The notes: a model not told the origin generated them from the letters alone. 64,000 nt of DNA from Lachnospiraceae bacterium KM106-2 (GCA_009731425.1 AP018794.1:2363960-2427959), one strand, 5' to 3'. Shown: positions 1 through 9,510, counted from the first letter of the stretch. Made by a program: numbers and translations.

Positions 1-336
1 TGCCAGTTCACTTACGGTTTCAGGAATACTAATAAACGGAACCTCTACTTGATCTTTTAGTTGATCATAAACAATATGCATCGTTCCCGCTGTCAAAGCG
101 ACGATCTTTGCACCACCATTCACCAGGTTATCCAAGGCTTTCTTTATATACTTTTGTAATTCCAAATAATCTTCTGTTTGAACATAGCCCAATGCTTTAT
201 TAAGATTTAAACTCTCGATTGCAATCTCTGGAAATGCTTTTCCATTCGTCTTTTCACTCACCATTTTGTTGATATCACGATAATAGATCATACTAGACTC
301 TGGACCAGTTCCTCCGATTAACCCTAATTTTTTCAT
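1..336 (-). CDS. Aspartate/glutamate racemase family protein (3' part cut by window edge)
   Basis: The first 112 residues of a PLP-independent amino-acid racemase are present; the rest lies beyond the left edge. The N-terminus MKKLGLIGGTGPESS is the family's glycine-rich opening. The first catalytic region reads LTAGTMH, where many relatives have a Cys followed by NTMH; here Thr82 occupies the Cys position and Gly replaces Asn. E. coli YgeA-type L-Asp/Glu racemases are known to use a Thr/Cys pair, so Thr82 is compatible with activity, but the partner Cys is outside the window. The start codon is followed 25 bp upstream by the end of a TetR gene, so the two are probably co-transcribed. Substrate cannot be told from this part. 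Confidence 0.85.
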   Translation of the reverse strand, partial: MKKLGLIGGTGPESSMIYYRDINKMVSEKTNGKAFPEIAIESLNLNKALGYVQTEDYLELQKYIKKALDNLVNGGAKIVALTAGTMHIVYDQLKDQVEVPFISIPETVSELA

Positions 337-361
337 CTTATTCCACTCCCCCTATTTTTTA

Positions 362-892
362 CTAACTTTCACTCTTATTTTCATTTTGTTCTTTTAATAA
401 CTCTATCTTCCTATAAATTACCTCTGGTTCTTCTGCAAATTCATTTTCAATCCAATTATAGACTACCCCAAAAATCCCACCTGCAATGAATGACTTTATA
501 AATGCAATAGAAGATTCTTCTCCTAAAATTGGTCCTATACTATCATAAAAAACGTCAAAGATTACATTCGTTAAATGGTTCTGACTCAGCCATATGAAAT
601 ATTCTTTACTATCATAAATATACGTAAATAGTAGCTTTCCCTCATCTTCGGCTATCTGCTTCTCTTTGCCCACACAATAATCCTTCCATTTGGATAAAGT
701 ATATTCAACCAAACATCTATTTTTACCATCTTTATTCGAAAAATAGCGGTAATAGGTTGTTCTTCCGATTCCCGCTGTTTCACAAATCTCTTTTACCGTT
801 ATCTCCTCATAACTTTTATTTTTTGACAGCTTAATTAAACTCTCTGCGATACAATCCTTTATAAATTTAGTACTTTCTGTTTTCTTTCTCAT
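362..892 (-). CDS. TetR/AcrR family transcriptional regulator
   Basis: A 176-residue regulator. Residues about 10-55 form the TetR helix-turn-helix (ITVKEICETAGIGRTTYYRYF), followed by an all-helical ligand and dimer domain. It is transcribed toward the racemase fragment and divergently from the BcrAB-like exporter genes. Either set could be its target; the 150-bp divergent region contains an imperfect inverted repeat (CCGC-N7-GCGG near 920-934). The ribosome binding site GGGAGG is about 13 nt from the ATG, longer than usual. The ligand is unknown. Confidence 0.85.
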   Translation of the reverse strand: MRKKTESTKFIKDCIAESLIKLSKNKSYEEITVKEICETAGIGRTTYYRYFSNKDGKNRCLVEYTLSKWKDYCVGKEKQIAEDEGKLLFTYIYDSKEYFIWLSQNHLTNVIFDVFYDSIGPILGEESSIAFIKSFIAGGIFGVVYNWIENEFAEEPEVIYRKIELLKEQNENKSES

Positions 893-948
893 AATGCGAA
901 CAAAACCTCCCTATTTGTACCGCTAAGCTTGCGGATAACTGATTTCGC

Positions 949-977
949 TTGAATCTTTATTTTTCGTTATATATAAT
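949..977 (+). promoter_or_regulatory. Sigma-A promoter of the BcrAB-like exporter operon
   Basis: TTGAAT (949-954) and TATAAT (972-977) are separated by exactly 17 bp and point toward the ATPase gene at 1047. Immediately downstream is TTCC-N8-GGAA (977-992), a weak inverted repeat over the expected transcription start that could be an operator. Confidence 0.6.
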
Positions 978-1046
978 TCCACAAGACAGGAACTTTTGCA
1001 TCTGTATCGTATCAACAACTTTATGAAAAGTCAACGGGGAGGATCT

Positions 1047-1937
1047 ATGAATTATATTGTAGAAACAAGTAACCTTACAAAAGAATTCCATAATAAATCA
1101 GCAGTCAAATCCATTAACATGCATATACAGGCCGGTGAAATTTATGGATTTATCGGTAAAAATGGGGCCGGTAAAACGACCACTATGAAATTATTACTAG
1201 GAATGGATCTTCCAACTTCAGGAGAAATCACCTTATTTGGAAGTAAGAATCTAAATCATGCTCGCAAAGATATCGGTGGACTGATCGAATCCCCTGGTCT
1301 CTATAAGACCTGCTCTGCATATGAAAACCTAAAACGTTTTTCTTTCATTTATGGAGGAACAGAACAGGAAATTAATGAAATTCTTACCTTAGTCGGTTTA
1401 CAAAACACTGGCAAAAAGCCAGCCGGGAAATTCTCATTGGGAATGAGACAGCGACTTGGAATTGGAATTGCCCTTTTAGGAAATCCCAAGCTTCTAATTT
1501 TAGACGAGCCGATCAATGGGCTTGATCCAGCTGGAATTAAAGAGATTCGAGATCTTATATTGAAAATCAATAAAGAACGTAATGTTACAATTCTTATTTC
1601 TAGTCATCTGTTAGATGAACTATCAAAAATTGTGACCACCTATGGAATTATTAATGATGGTGTCTTAATTGAAGAAATTACTTCTACTGATCTAATGTCT
1701 CGATGTCATCACTATCTTAAATTAGCAGCATCACCATTAGAAGATGCTGTAACTGTTCTAAAAGAACAATGGAACCTAGAACATTTTACAGTTGAGGAAG
1801 ATTACATTAAGATACAAGAAGAATTTAATCAAGTATCTGATCTCGTTCGTTCACTGGTAAAGAAAGAGATCGCTGTGAATGAAGTAACAACTATCAGCTG
1901 TAATTTAGAAGACTATTTTATTGAAAGGATGATGTAA
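1047..1937 (+). CDS. ABC transporter ATP-binding protein, BcrA/lantibiotic-immunity type
   Basis: A 296-residue ATPase that energises the membrane protein encoded 4 bp downstream. Walker A is GKNGAGKT (residues 37-44), the signature is FSLGMRQRLG, and Walker B is LLILDEPINGLDP. The LGMRQ signature and the roughly 80-residue C-terminal extension are typical of the bacitracin/lantibiotic exporter (BcrA) group. The start at 1047 is chosen because GGGGAGG lies just upstream; an earlier in-frame ATG at 996 has no such site. Export or self-protection against a peptide or drug is likely from the family, but no substrate is indicated. Confidence 0.9.
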   Translation: MNYIVETSNLTKEFHNKSAVKSINMHIQAGEIYGFIGKNGAGKTTTMKLLLGMDLPTSGEITLFGSKNLNHARKDIGGLIESPGLYKTCSAYENLKRFSFIYGGTEQEINEILTLVGLQNTGKKPAGKFSLGMRQRLGIGIALLGNPKLLILDEPINGLDPAGIKEIRDLILKINKERNVTILISSHLLDELSKIVTTYGIINDGVLIEEITSTDLMSRCHHYLKLAASPLEDAVTVLKEQWNLEHFTVEEDYIKIQEEFNQVSDLVRSLVKKEIAVNEVTTISCNLEDYFIERMM

Positions 1938-1941
1938 CGCT

Positions 1942-2682
1942 ATGAGAAAATTAATTCATTTTGAACTTCGAAAACTACTAAAACAAAAAAGCTTTTATAT
2001 TTGTACGACGATATCGCTTTTCTTCCTTTCTATCAACTTTGCCTTAGGACAGAAACTGATCGCTTTGACTGATGGAACTGCTGTTACAGGACTGAGTTCT
2101 ATTCAAGGTACCATAAGCAGCCTTTCCTTTACTTTAATCTTAAGCATTTTTATTGTACTTTTCGTCACCGATGATTATTCAGGCGGAACCATTAAAAACG
2201 TATTCTCAAAAGGCTATACAAGAACACAAGTATTCTTCGCAAAGTATATCGTAAGTCTGATTGGATCCTTTCTCTTAACTACTGCATGCATGCTGTTCTC
2301 GTTTGTAGTTGGATCAAGCCTTGGAAGCATCGGAAGTGCTAGCACCAGCTTCTTGCCTTCTATGCTTTGTCAGATACTACTTTTAATCACTTATCATACG
2401 ATGTACTTTTGCTTTGCTATCGTGCTCGGCAAATCAGGTTCAGCCATTGCAAGCTGTATTATTGCTCCAACAATATTTACCCTGCTTTATTCCCTACTTG
2501 ATTCTTGGATGAGTTTTTCAAACTTTACCTTCAAATCAATATGGCTGGATAATCTATTAGCTGTCGTAAGCGAATCTGCAGTTGATCCTAGTCAATTAAG
2601 TCGATCTGCCCTTTTTAGCGTCTCCTATATTATCATCTTCGGAACGATCGGATTATACTTATCTCAGAAAAAGGAATATTAG
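1942..2682 (+). CDS. ABC-2 type transporter permease
   Basis: A 246-residue integral membrane protein with about six hydrophobic segments, partner of the preceding ATPase. It has the layout of BcrB-like permeases: a cytoplasmic basic N-terminus (MRKLIHFELRKLLKQKSF), a first membrane helix at about 18-36, then paired helices to the end. The motif DDYSGGTIKNVFSKGYTR, between the second and third helices, is the conserved coupling region of ABC-2 permeases. The gene is followed at once by a bidirectional terminator, so the operon contains two genes. Confidence 0.88.
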   Translation: MRKLIHFELRKLLKQKSFYICTTISLFFLSINFALGQKLIALTDGTAVTGLSSIQGTISSLSFTLILSIFIVLFVTDDYSGGTIKNVFSKGYTRTQVFFAKYIVSLIGSFLLTTACMLFSFVVGSSLGSIGSASTSFLPSMLCQILLLITYHTMYFCFAIVLGKSGSAIASCIIAPTIFTLLYSLLDSWMSFSNFTFKSIWLDNLLAVVSESAVDPSQLSRSALFSVSYIIIFGTIGLYLSQKKEY

Positions 2683-2692
2683 TAAAATGCAA

Positions 2693-2732
2693 AAATACCT
2701 CCTGAAAACAATTGTGTTTCCAGAAGGTATTT
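2693..2732. terminator. Bidirectional intrinsic terminator
   Basis: A 17-bp near-perfect stem (AAATACCTCCTGAAAAC pairing with GTTTCCAGAAGGTATTT) is flanked by A- and T-rich tracts on both sides. It ends the exporter operon on + and the convergent membrane protein gene on -. Confidence 0.8.
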
Positions 2733-2759
2733 CTTTTAAGCTAACTTGATTGCAATTTC

Positions 2760-3404
2760 CTAGATCACGATCCTCTTTTTATAATAATCCGTTACTGACT
2801 TATGATGTAACGTGCTTACATCTAAGTGAAACAATCCAAAGACAGCCTGCATGCAATAGCCCATGCCGACTACCGTTACGATGGTTCCAAGTCCAGCCGT
2901 TCCACCAAGCAGCCATCCTATTGCAAACGCCATACATTCGATGCCAAAACGGATCAATCGGATGGACTTTCCTGTCTTCTTCACCAACGCGATCATCAAG
3001 CCATCTCTTGGTCCACAACCTAATTCACAGCCAATATATAAATAGCATCCTACTGCCATCACAAGAAGACTGGCGATCAACATTAAGATACCGGAAAATA
3101 ATTGATGACTTACCGGAATGACTCCTGATTCATTGATCCAATCGATCATAACTCCAACAATAAATATATTCGCTATCGTACCGAGCCCTACCTGCATCTT
3201 CATGCTGATACTAAGAACGATTATGATCAAACTTACGGCAATACTTGCCTGCCCGATCGTAATCCCGATCGTCTTTGATAATCCTTGATGAAGTACATCC
3301 CACGGACTTAATCCTAATCCTGAATTCAGCGCTAGTACCGTTGCTGCCGAACAAAGTAAAAAACCACACAGCAAACGTACTACTTTTATCACTAAGTTTC
3401 GCAT
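2760..3404 (-). CDS. YczE/YyaS/YitT-like integral membrane protein
   Basis: A 214-residue protein with five predicted membrane segments (about 5-27, 47-70, 75-98, 105-128 and 155-185). The N-terminal block LNSGLGLSPWDVLHQGL and the later GCELGCGPRDGLMIAL are the hallmark repeats of the YczE family, which has an internal duplication of a G-x-G-P-x-D motif. B. subtilis YczE is needed for production of some lipopeptides, but the biochemical role of the family is unknown. The gene stands alone between terminators. Confidence 0.8.
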   Translation of the reverse strand: MRNLVIKVVRLLCGFLLCSAATVLALNSGLGLSPWDVLHQGLSKTIGITIGQASIAVSLIIIVLSISMKMQVGLGTIANIFIVGVMIDWINESGVIPVSHQLFSGILMLIASLLVMAVGCYLYIGCELGCGPRDGLMIALVKKTGKSIRLIRFGIECMAFAIGWLLGGTAGLGTIVTVVGMGYCMQAVFGLFHLDVSTLHHKSVTDYYKKRIVI

Positions 3405-3500
3405 ACTTTTCCTCTCCCTGTACTCCCTATCCTTTTTTCGTCCTATCTATCATATAGCGAAGTAAGGTAATTATCAACTAGATAATCCTGTAATTTACAA

Positions 3501-3848
3501 TCAATCAAAGAAGTTTCCCTTAAAGAAGTTTTTGTTTCCAAGTTTCTTTGCTGTTATTCTAAATATAACATTTCCATCCGGACAGACGATATCCTTACTG
3601 TACTTGCTATTTCCACCAATGTTCTCTAAATCTCCTCCACTTCTGACCGCTTCCATGATCGGATACATCATCAACATTACTTTAGAACAGATGCCCTGCC
3701 CATCTGCATTGACCGGACATCCATAAGTGCAGGTATACTTATCTCCGATTTCCTCTCCATTTCTACAATAGCGTTCTGTATGATCACCGCGCAGAAACCC
3801 AATGACCTCGATCTCCCATTCGTATTCCTCGTCATACCACTTTTTCAT
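3501..3848 (-). CDS. TIGR04076 family small cysteine protein
   Basis: A 115-residue cytoplasmic protein. It has the TIGR04076 pattern of conserved cysteines: GDKYTCTYGCPVNADGQGIC in the middle and DIVCPDGNVIFRI toward the C-terminus. Function is unknown; the cysteines suggest metal or redox chemistry. The ATG at 3848 is preferred over the TTG three nucleotides earlier in frame because GGAGG ends 6 nt before the ATG. No operon partner is apparent. Confidence 0.75.
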   Translation of the reverse strand: MKKWYDEEYEWEIEVIGFLRGDHTERYCRNGEEIGDKYTCTYGCPVNADGQGICSKVMLMMYPIMEAVRSGGDLENIGGNSKYSKDIVCPDGNVIFRITAKKLGNKNFFKGNFFD

Positions 3849-3935
3849 ACTCAACCTCCAAATTGAACTTATTTATGTACTTCGATATCTCTATCATACA
3901 TCTATTTGGCTTTCAATTGGGGATTTTTTATAGTA

Positions 3936-6560
3936 TTAAACAATTTCATTTTGGATTGATTCAACCAGATTGTCTCTTTTAATTACCTTTGAGGAACCGA
4001 TGTATGCCATAAAGATTACGAGAATCATCACCACCAGGTAACTGATGATACCACCAAACGGACAGATTTTCATATACTCTGACCAAGAAATAGTTGTGGC
4101 CTTTAGCATAAATCGGCATACTAGAAACACAAAAGGTAAACTGACGATCATTGGTGATAATACAAATAGAGTTCCTTCTAACAATAACATTTTATTGAGT
4201 CCTGTTGGTGTCAAGCCTATGGAACGAAGCATCGCGTAGTCCCGTTTATGTAAGAGCAAGTTATTTGTAATCGTAGAGCAGGCATTGAATATACCGATCA
4301 CCCCAAATAAGATTGCGATTCCATAAACTGCAACTGCGATTGCATTTTGCCTGATCTTATCATCCTCATTTTGTTCTAACTGACTCCATATGGAATAATC
4401 ATTGGAGCCCAGATAATGATTACAGATCTTCTCTATCTTTCTCTTTACCTCTGCACTATTATGCTCTCCTACCTTTAAGTCAATGGTCATTTTATTAGCT
4501 TCCAATGCCCTTTCTTTTGATAAATGAGAAATGACTTCTTGATATACTTCCATCGGCACCACAATTGCCACGTTATATCGGCTTAATCCCAGTTCCCCGG
4601 CTTCCTTCGTCGTTACCTTTTTTACTGTAATATCACATCCATAGTTTTCTTGTGAAGAGTCATCCACCTTCTCCTGCAAATGCATGGAAGTATTTTCTTT
4701 CCCCTGCAACATAGGCATTTCCGATATTTGCTTGGTATCGGTATTCTCATGATAGGTAATATCATATAGAACTCCTTTTACCTGCTTCTTATCATGATAT
4801 TGCTTTGCACTCGTACCAATCTGCTCGCAATAATGTTGAAATGAATCCTCACTAAGACCGACAAGCGGTGCTAATACTTTATATTTTTCATCTACTTTTT
4901 CCACGCTATATTTAGCATCAACACTTTCAAATCCACCCGCATCTGCAAATTTCTTCGATTCCTCCTCTTTTGTCACATAAGTTGCCATCGTTACTTGACG
5001 ATGCACCACACTCTCTTTGACCTCTGGAAGATTTCGTATTTGTTGTAACATTTCTGTGTCAGGTGGATCGATCAGATTCAAATCAAGTGACATATCATAA
5101 GGAGATATTTCCGTTTTGGTTGCCTGTGCGTAATTAAAGATAGAGATGATCGATAAATAGCTGATGACAAGGGTGATACAGAGCGATAATGATACAATGG
5201 CTGTCTTCAGACTTTTTCGATTAACTTTAAATGTTCTTCCAGACAGTTCGCCCTCCATACCAAATACTCGATATAAAAACTTGTGATCTCTCAATCTCTT
5301 AATTCTTATAAAGTTTTGAATTCCTTCTACTGCCGGTACTTTGGCAATTTTTCTTGCTGGAATATACGAGGATAATAACACGGTAAGCAACGAAATTAGC
5401 AAAACAATTACAAATACTCTCCATGAAAATACAAGCTTCATCGTTCGATAATCCACTGTAGCAGCAAGAATCCTATTGATCTGGGTAAAGAGTAATTTGG
5501 TAAAACCGAATCCAGATAATATCCCGATCGGTACTTGAATCAGCCATAATAAGAAACCTTCGTATAAAACAGAGTACTTAATCTGTCTTGGTGTTGCCCC
5601 GATACTTTTTAGGATACTAAGCTCCTTTACTTTGCTATTAGCTGATAGGGAAAATGCATTGTAGATGATCAATATAAATGTTCCCACTACAAGTAACAGC
5701 AATATCAATCCCATTCCTAGTATCAAAATAAACTGGGAAGTTAGGTGGTCATTTTCTCCTATCCCATACAGTTTGAGTAGTTCCGTATTATAGTTGATAC
5801 CATACTGTCCCTTGCCATTCTTCTTTAATCCTGCCTTCTCTGCTATCTCAGGTAGGGTCTGATAGATTTTTCGTGGGTGTCTCAAACGCAAATATACCGT
5901 TAACTCTTCTGCCTTTGATATCGAATTCTCTGCGAGATATCCCATACAGATATATCCTGGGTAGGCCGAGGTTGCGGAGACATCTAACATTCCAACGATC
6001 GTATAGTTTTTAGTGGATCGTACCTGAAATGTCTCTTGTGGCTGCTTATAATCTCTAGTTCCAAGTTTCTTATTTCCTACCATCCGATCTCCCACCGGTA
6101 GTGTCAGATGATCACCTACTTGAAAGATCGGATTATCTAAAAAGAACTGTTTTGCAACTACGATTTCGCCCTCTTTTACTGGTGCTCTTCCTTTTATGAT
6201 CGTATTCTTCAGATTCATCTCCTTCCAGAACCCGCTATCCCCATCCCTCATCAGAAGATAAGGGAGTTTACAAGAAGGTAACTGCACCGTCATCCAGTCT
6301 CCTTTTACCATCGTAGTCTCAACCTCTTTGTTATCCTTTATATCCCCGAATTTATTGCCTGATATAGATTCATAGAGTTCCCCATGCCAGTTTCCATTCT
6401 CATATGTTGTTGCTTCAATTTTTGCCTGCCAGTAGGAATAGGCAAACATGCCAAGACAAAATAACAATGCCGATGCAATGCTGATCGCCACTAATATAGA
6501 GATGGAATGTCTCTTATTCTTTTTGATCTGATGAAGAGTATATTGATTCATTATTTTCAT
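3936..6560 (-). CDS. FtsX-like ABC transporter permease
   Basis: An 874-residue permease with two FtsX domains, each made of a large extracytoplasmic region and clustered helices. Helices lie near the N-terminus (about 20-42), in the middle (about 280-400 and 460-485) and at the C-terminus (about 745-860). The coupling motifs SIGATPRQIK and SIGLTPTGLN appear once in each half. The gene overlaps its ATPase by four bases (ATGA). With the divergent two-component system this resembles MacB/BceAB-type exporters that confer resistance to cell-envelope peptides. It could instead export a peptide or lipid; no substrate is visible. Confidence 0.88.
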   Translation of the reverse strand: MKIMNQYTLHQIKKNKRHSISILVAISIASALLFCLGMFAYSYWQAKIEATTYENGNWHGELYESISGNKFGDIKDNKEVETTMVKGDWMTVQLPSCKLPYLLMRDGDSGFWKEMNLKNTIIKGRAPVKEGEIVVAKQFFLDNPIFQVGDHLTLPVGDRMVGNKKLGTRDYKQPQETFQVRSTKNYTIVGMLDVSATSAYPGYICMGYLAENSISKAEELTVYLRLRHPRKIYQTLPEIAEKAGLKKNGKGQYGINYNTELLKLYGIGENDHLTSQFILILGMGLILLLLVVGTFILIIYNAFSLSANSKVKELSILKSIGATPRQIKYSVLYEGFLLWLIQVPIGILSGFGFTKLLFTQINRILAATVDYRTMKLVFSWRVFVIVLLISLLTVLLSSYIPARKIAKVPAVEGIQNFIRIKRLRDHKFLYRVFGMEGELSGRTFKVNRKSLKTAIVSLSLCITLVISYLSIISIFNYAQATKTEISPYDMSLDLNLIDPPDTEMLQQIRNLPEVKESVVHRQVTMATYVTKEEESKKFADAGGFESVDAKYSVEKVDEKYKVLAPLVGLSEDSFQHYCEQIGTSAKQYHDKKQVKGVLYDITYHENTDTKQISEMPMLQGKENTSMHLQEKVDDSSQENYGCDITVKKVTTKEAGELGLSRYNVAIVVPMEVYQEVISHLSKERALEANKMTIDLKVGEHNSAEVKRKIEKICNHYLGSNDYSIWSQLEQNEDDKIRQNAIAVAVYGIAILFGVIGIFNACSTITNNLLLHKRDYAMLRSIGLTPTGLNKMLLLEGTLFVLSPMIVSLPFVFLVCRFMLKATTISWSEYMKICPFGGIISYLVVMILVIFMAYIGSSKVIKRDNLVESIQNEIV

Positions 6561-7240
6561 TTTGCTCTCACCTCATCTGATACAATTTCACCATCTACAA
6601 TCTTAATAATGCGATCTGCGGTTCTAGCAATCTCTCTATCATGAGTGATCATCACAATGGTTTGACCATACTCTTCATTTGACTGCCTTAATAACTGTAA
6701 CGTTGCTTTCGTATTTTCCTGATCCAGATTTCCCGTTGGTTCATCTGCCAAAATGATGGATGGTCTACAGATCAAAGAACGTCCGATAGCAACTCTCTGT
6801 TTTTGTCCACCTGATAACTGACTTGGCAAATGCTTCTTTCTCTTCGTCAAGCCAAGCATGGTGACAATCCTCTCAAACTCAGTCTCATCTGGCTTTCGAT
6901 TATCTAACAAGACGGGTAATTTAATATTTTTCTCCACATCTAACGTAGGAATTAAGTTAAATGATTGATAGATCAGTCCCACTTTTCTTCTACGAAAGAC
7001 TGCAAGCTCGGTCTCGTTTAACTTGGATATATTCGTGTCGCCCACATAGATGTTGCCGCCTGTCGGTTGATCAACTCCTCCCAGCATATGTAATAAGGTG
7101 GATTTTCCTGAGCCGCTTGGACCAATAATTGCAACAAACTGTCCCTTCTCAATCCTTAATTTAATGTGATTAAGAGCGATCACTTCTGTCTCACCCTTCC
7201 CATAGGTCTTTGTTAGTCCTTCTACTTTTAAAATATCCAT
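6557..7240 (-). CDS. ABC transporter ATP-binding protein, MacB/LolD type
   Basis: A 227-residue ATPase that works with the FtsX-like permease it overlaps. Walker A is GPSGSGKST, the signature LSGGQKQRVAIGRSL, and Walker B IILADEPTGNLD, with the switch His in MITHDREIA. The short single-domain form and the ADEPTGNLD wording are typical of MacB/LolD/BceA ATPases. It is transcribed away from the two-component genes across a 160-bp shared regulatory region that carries an 11-bp tandem repeat. Confidence 0.92.
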   Translation of the reverse strand: MDILKVEGLTKTYGKGETEVIALNHIKLRIEKGQFVAIIGPSGSGKSTLLHMLGGVDQPTGGNIYVGDTNISKLNETELAVFRRRKVGLIYQSFNLIPTLDVEKNIKLPVLLDNRKPDETEFERIVTMLGLTKRKKHLPSQLSGGQKQRVAIGRSLICRPSIILADEPTGNLDQENTKATLQLLRQSNEEYGQTIVMITHDREIARTADRIIKIVDGEIVSDEVRAK

Positions 7241-7305
7241 ATCTTCTTCCTCCTTCTTTTACTATCTGCATTGTAACCCCTGATCTTTGAGGTATCCTTT
7301 AACTA

Positions 7306-7334
7306 ACCTTGAGATTACCTTGAGATTGTATAAT
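7306..7334 (+). promoter_or_regulatory. Tandem 11-bp operator overlapping the -35 region, with TATAAT -10
   Basis: ACCTTGAGATT occurs twice back to back (7306-7316 and 7317-7327) and is followed one base later by TATAAT (7329-7334). No good -35 box exists other than the repeats. This arrangement is typical of promoters activated by OmpR/PhoB-type regulators, which bind direct repeats of about 11 bp overlapping -35. The response regulator encoded at 7403 is the obvious candidate. Confidence 0.6.
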
Positions 7335-7402
7335 AGTTCCTATACATGCTATTTTCTTTGCTATATAATAACTTTAGAAAATCACTGTTAGGAGGATTCC
7401 CA

Positions 7403-8098
7403 ATGAATAACTATTCAATCTTAATTGTGGATGATGAACTGGAACTATTAAAAATGATCCGAAGTATCTTTGAACGAGCCGGCTATACTCAAGTAACAAC
7501 CGCATCCTCTTCAATCGATGCTTTGAAGCTATTACATAAAGTAAAACCATCTATCATAATCATGGATATCATGATGCCAGAAATGAATGGATTTGAACTA
7601 TTACAGGAAATTAGAATTACCAGTCAGGTACCTGTCTTACTGCTCACTGCAAAGGGGGAGGCCGAGGATCGATTCACCGGATTTGAGCTTGGGGCTGATG
7701 ATTATCTTGTGAAACCTTTCTTACCGAAAGAATTACTTCTTCGTGTCTCCGCTATTTTAAAACGCGCGTATCCTCAGAACAATCGGATTGTTTCATTAGA
7801 ACATGCTTCTGTTGATTTAGATAAAGCGGAAGTGCTACGTGATTCCACTGTCATCCCGCTTACTGCCAAAGAATATAGCATCTTGCTAAAGCTATCTGAA
7901 AATGCAGGAAGAATCGTTACCATTGGCTGCCTTTGCGAAGCTGCCTGTGGAGAGATCTGGCAAGGATATGAAAATACATTAATGACCCACATCCGCCATC
8001 TTCGTGAGAAAATCGAAGAAGATCCTTCCCATCCTGTTTCCTTATTAACTGTAAAAGGTCTTGGCTATAAGCTACTACTTGAGGAGGATCATTCATGA
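7403..8098 (+). CDS. OmpR/PhoB family response regulator
   Basis: A 231-residue regulator. The receiver domain (residues 4-115) has the acidic pair D10/D11, phospho-acceptor Asp55 (IIIMDIMMPEMNG) and Lys104 (DDYLVKPF). A winged-helix DNA-binding domain (about 130-228) ends in LLTVKGLGYKL. The start is set by AGGAGG eight bases before ATG 7403. The gene overlaps the histidine kinase gene by four bases. From position, its likely targets are itself and the divergent MacB-like exporter. Confidence 0.93.
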   Translation: MNNYSILIVDDELELLKMIRSIFERAGYTQVTTASSSIDALKLLHKVKPSIIIMDIMMPEMNGFELLQEIRITSQVPVLLLTAKGEAEDRFTGFELGADDYLVKPFLPKELLLRVSAILKRAYPQNNRIVSLEHASVDLDKAEVLRDSTVIPLTAKEYSILLKLSENAGRIVTIGCLCEAACGEIWQGYENTLMTHIRHLREKIEEDPSHPVSLLTVKGLGYKLLLEEDHS

Positions 8099-9465
8099 AT
8101 TCTGTAAAACGCTTTTTTCGTAAATATCTCTTACATAGTTTCTGTATTCTTCTTTTCTTTTTTATGATTAATATTGTCTTGCTTGTAGGTGTCATTCAAT
8201 TAATGGGGAAAGAAAATGATACACCAGATATTCCACTCTCTACAATCGAAAAAGGGATTCATAAAGAGAATGAAACCATTATTGCAGATCATAAGATCTC
8301 TGTCCTATTAAAAAAAGAGCATTCGTGGGGAATGCTCCTGAACGATACCGGGAAGATCATATGGCAACAGTTTCTTCCTGCTACCCTAAATAAAACGTAT
8401 ACCTCTACTGAAATTGCCCAATTTAGCAGATGGTATCTGGATGATTATCCTGTCTTGGTACAACAAACCAAGCTTGGGCTGCTAGTAATCGGCTATCCAC
8501 ACGACAGTCTGATCAAACTAAACTTTATTACTACCCCGACTGCCATGGACTGGATCCTATATGGCATACCTCTCCTTTTACTCATCAACTTTCTCTTAGT
8601 AAGTGCCTTATTTTATCGAAATAATCGCAAAGTAGAAAAGGCAACCTTACCAATCATCAACGGCATTGCAAATATCTCACAAGGGAAATCGCTGACTCTG
8701 CCTGCACAAGGAGAATTATCGGACATCCGAACTGCTTTAACTACCATGAACAAACATTTACATAATAAAGAGCAAGCCCGCGCAGAATGGATCAATGGGG
8801 TATCCCATGATGTAAGAACTCCTCTTTCCATTATGCTTGGCTATGCCAGCGAAATTGAAGAAAGTGAACACGTACCGCCTGAGATAAGATCGCAAGGAGA
8901 GATCATTCGAAAACAAGGAGAAAAGCTTCGCGATCTAATTGCAGATCTTAATCTCACCTCCAAATTAGAATATTCGATGCAGCCTCTTAAAATCGAGAAA
9001 ATCAGTATTCTTGAGCTGGTGCGACAAGTCATTACTGAGTTTTATAATAATGGTCTCTCAGATTACTATGAACTTAATCTCATAAATAATCTAACTTCTG
9101 ATGCACTCTGTATCGAAGGCGATTCCTCCTTATTGATAAGGATGCTACGCAACCTGATTCAGAACAGCATCTCCCACAATCAAAAGGGGTGCACCATCCT
9201 TGTTTCCCTTCAGGATACCAAAGAAGGAATTCTCTTAAACGTAATGGATAATGGAACAGGAATCTCTGCCTTACAACAAGATCAATTTAATCGTGCTGAA
9301 TTTTCTAATTCTGACTATATGGACAATGGACAGACAAGTCACGGATTCGGATTAAAACTGGTACATCAGATCGTTCAATCCCACCATGGAACAATACACT
9401 ATAGCCCTAACACTCCAAACGGTCTAAGTGTCAACATTACACTGCCAATCAATCTTTCTATATAA
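8095..9465 (+). CDS. Sensor histidine kinase
   Basis: A 456-residue membrane kinase and partner of the preceding regulator. It has membrane helices at about 14-37 and 151-174 with a 110-residue external sensor loop. A linker with HAMP character follows, then the HisKA motif WINGVSHDVRTPLS with His238, and a HATPase domain with N-box NLIQNSISHN, G1 DNGTGI and G2 GFGLKL. The large extracytoplasmic loop separates it from BceS-type kinases, which have almost none and sense through their transporter. This kinase may therefore detect its signal directly. Confidence 0.92.
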   Translation: MNSVKRFFRKYLLHSFCILLFFFMINIVLLVGVIQLMGKENDTPDIPLSTIEKGIHKENETIIADHKISVLLKKEHSWGMLLNDTGKIIWQQFLPATLNKTYTSTEIAQFSRWYLDDYPVLVQQTKLGLLVIGYPHDSLIKLNFITTPTAMDWILYGIPLLLLINFLLVSALFYRNNRKVEKATLPIINGIANISQGKSLTLPAQGELSDIRTALTTMNKHLHNKEQARAEWINGVSHDVRTPLSIMLGYASEIEESEHVPPEIRSQGEIIRKQGEKLRDLIADLNLTSKLEYSMQPLKIEKISILELVRQVITEFYNNGLSDYYELNLINNLTSDALCIEGDSSLLIRMLRNLIQNSISHNQKGCTILVSLQDTKEGILLNVMDNGTGISALQQDQFNRAEFSNSDYMDNGQTSHGFGLKLVHQIVQSHHGTIHYSPNTPNGLSVNITLPINLSI

Positions 9466-9510
9466 TCTGAGTCATCAAAATTCCTCTCTTTACTTCCATC
9501 AAAGTAGAAA

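Noticed and set aside
2750..3121. Open frames on + opposite the YczE-like gene
   Set aside because: They lie entirely inside a well-recognised membrane-protein gene on -, and have no ribosome binding site or protein-like composition.
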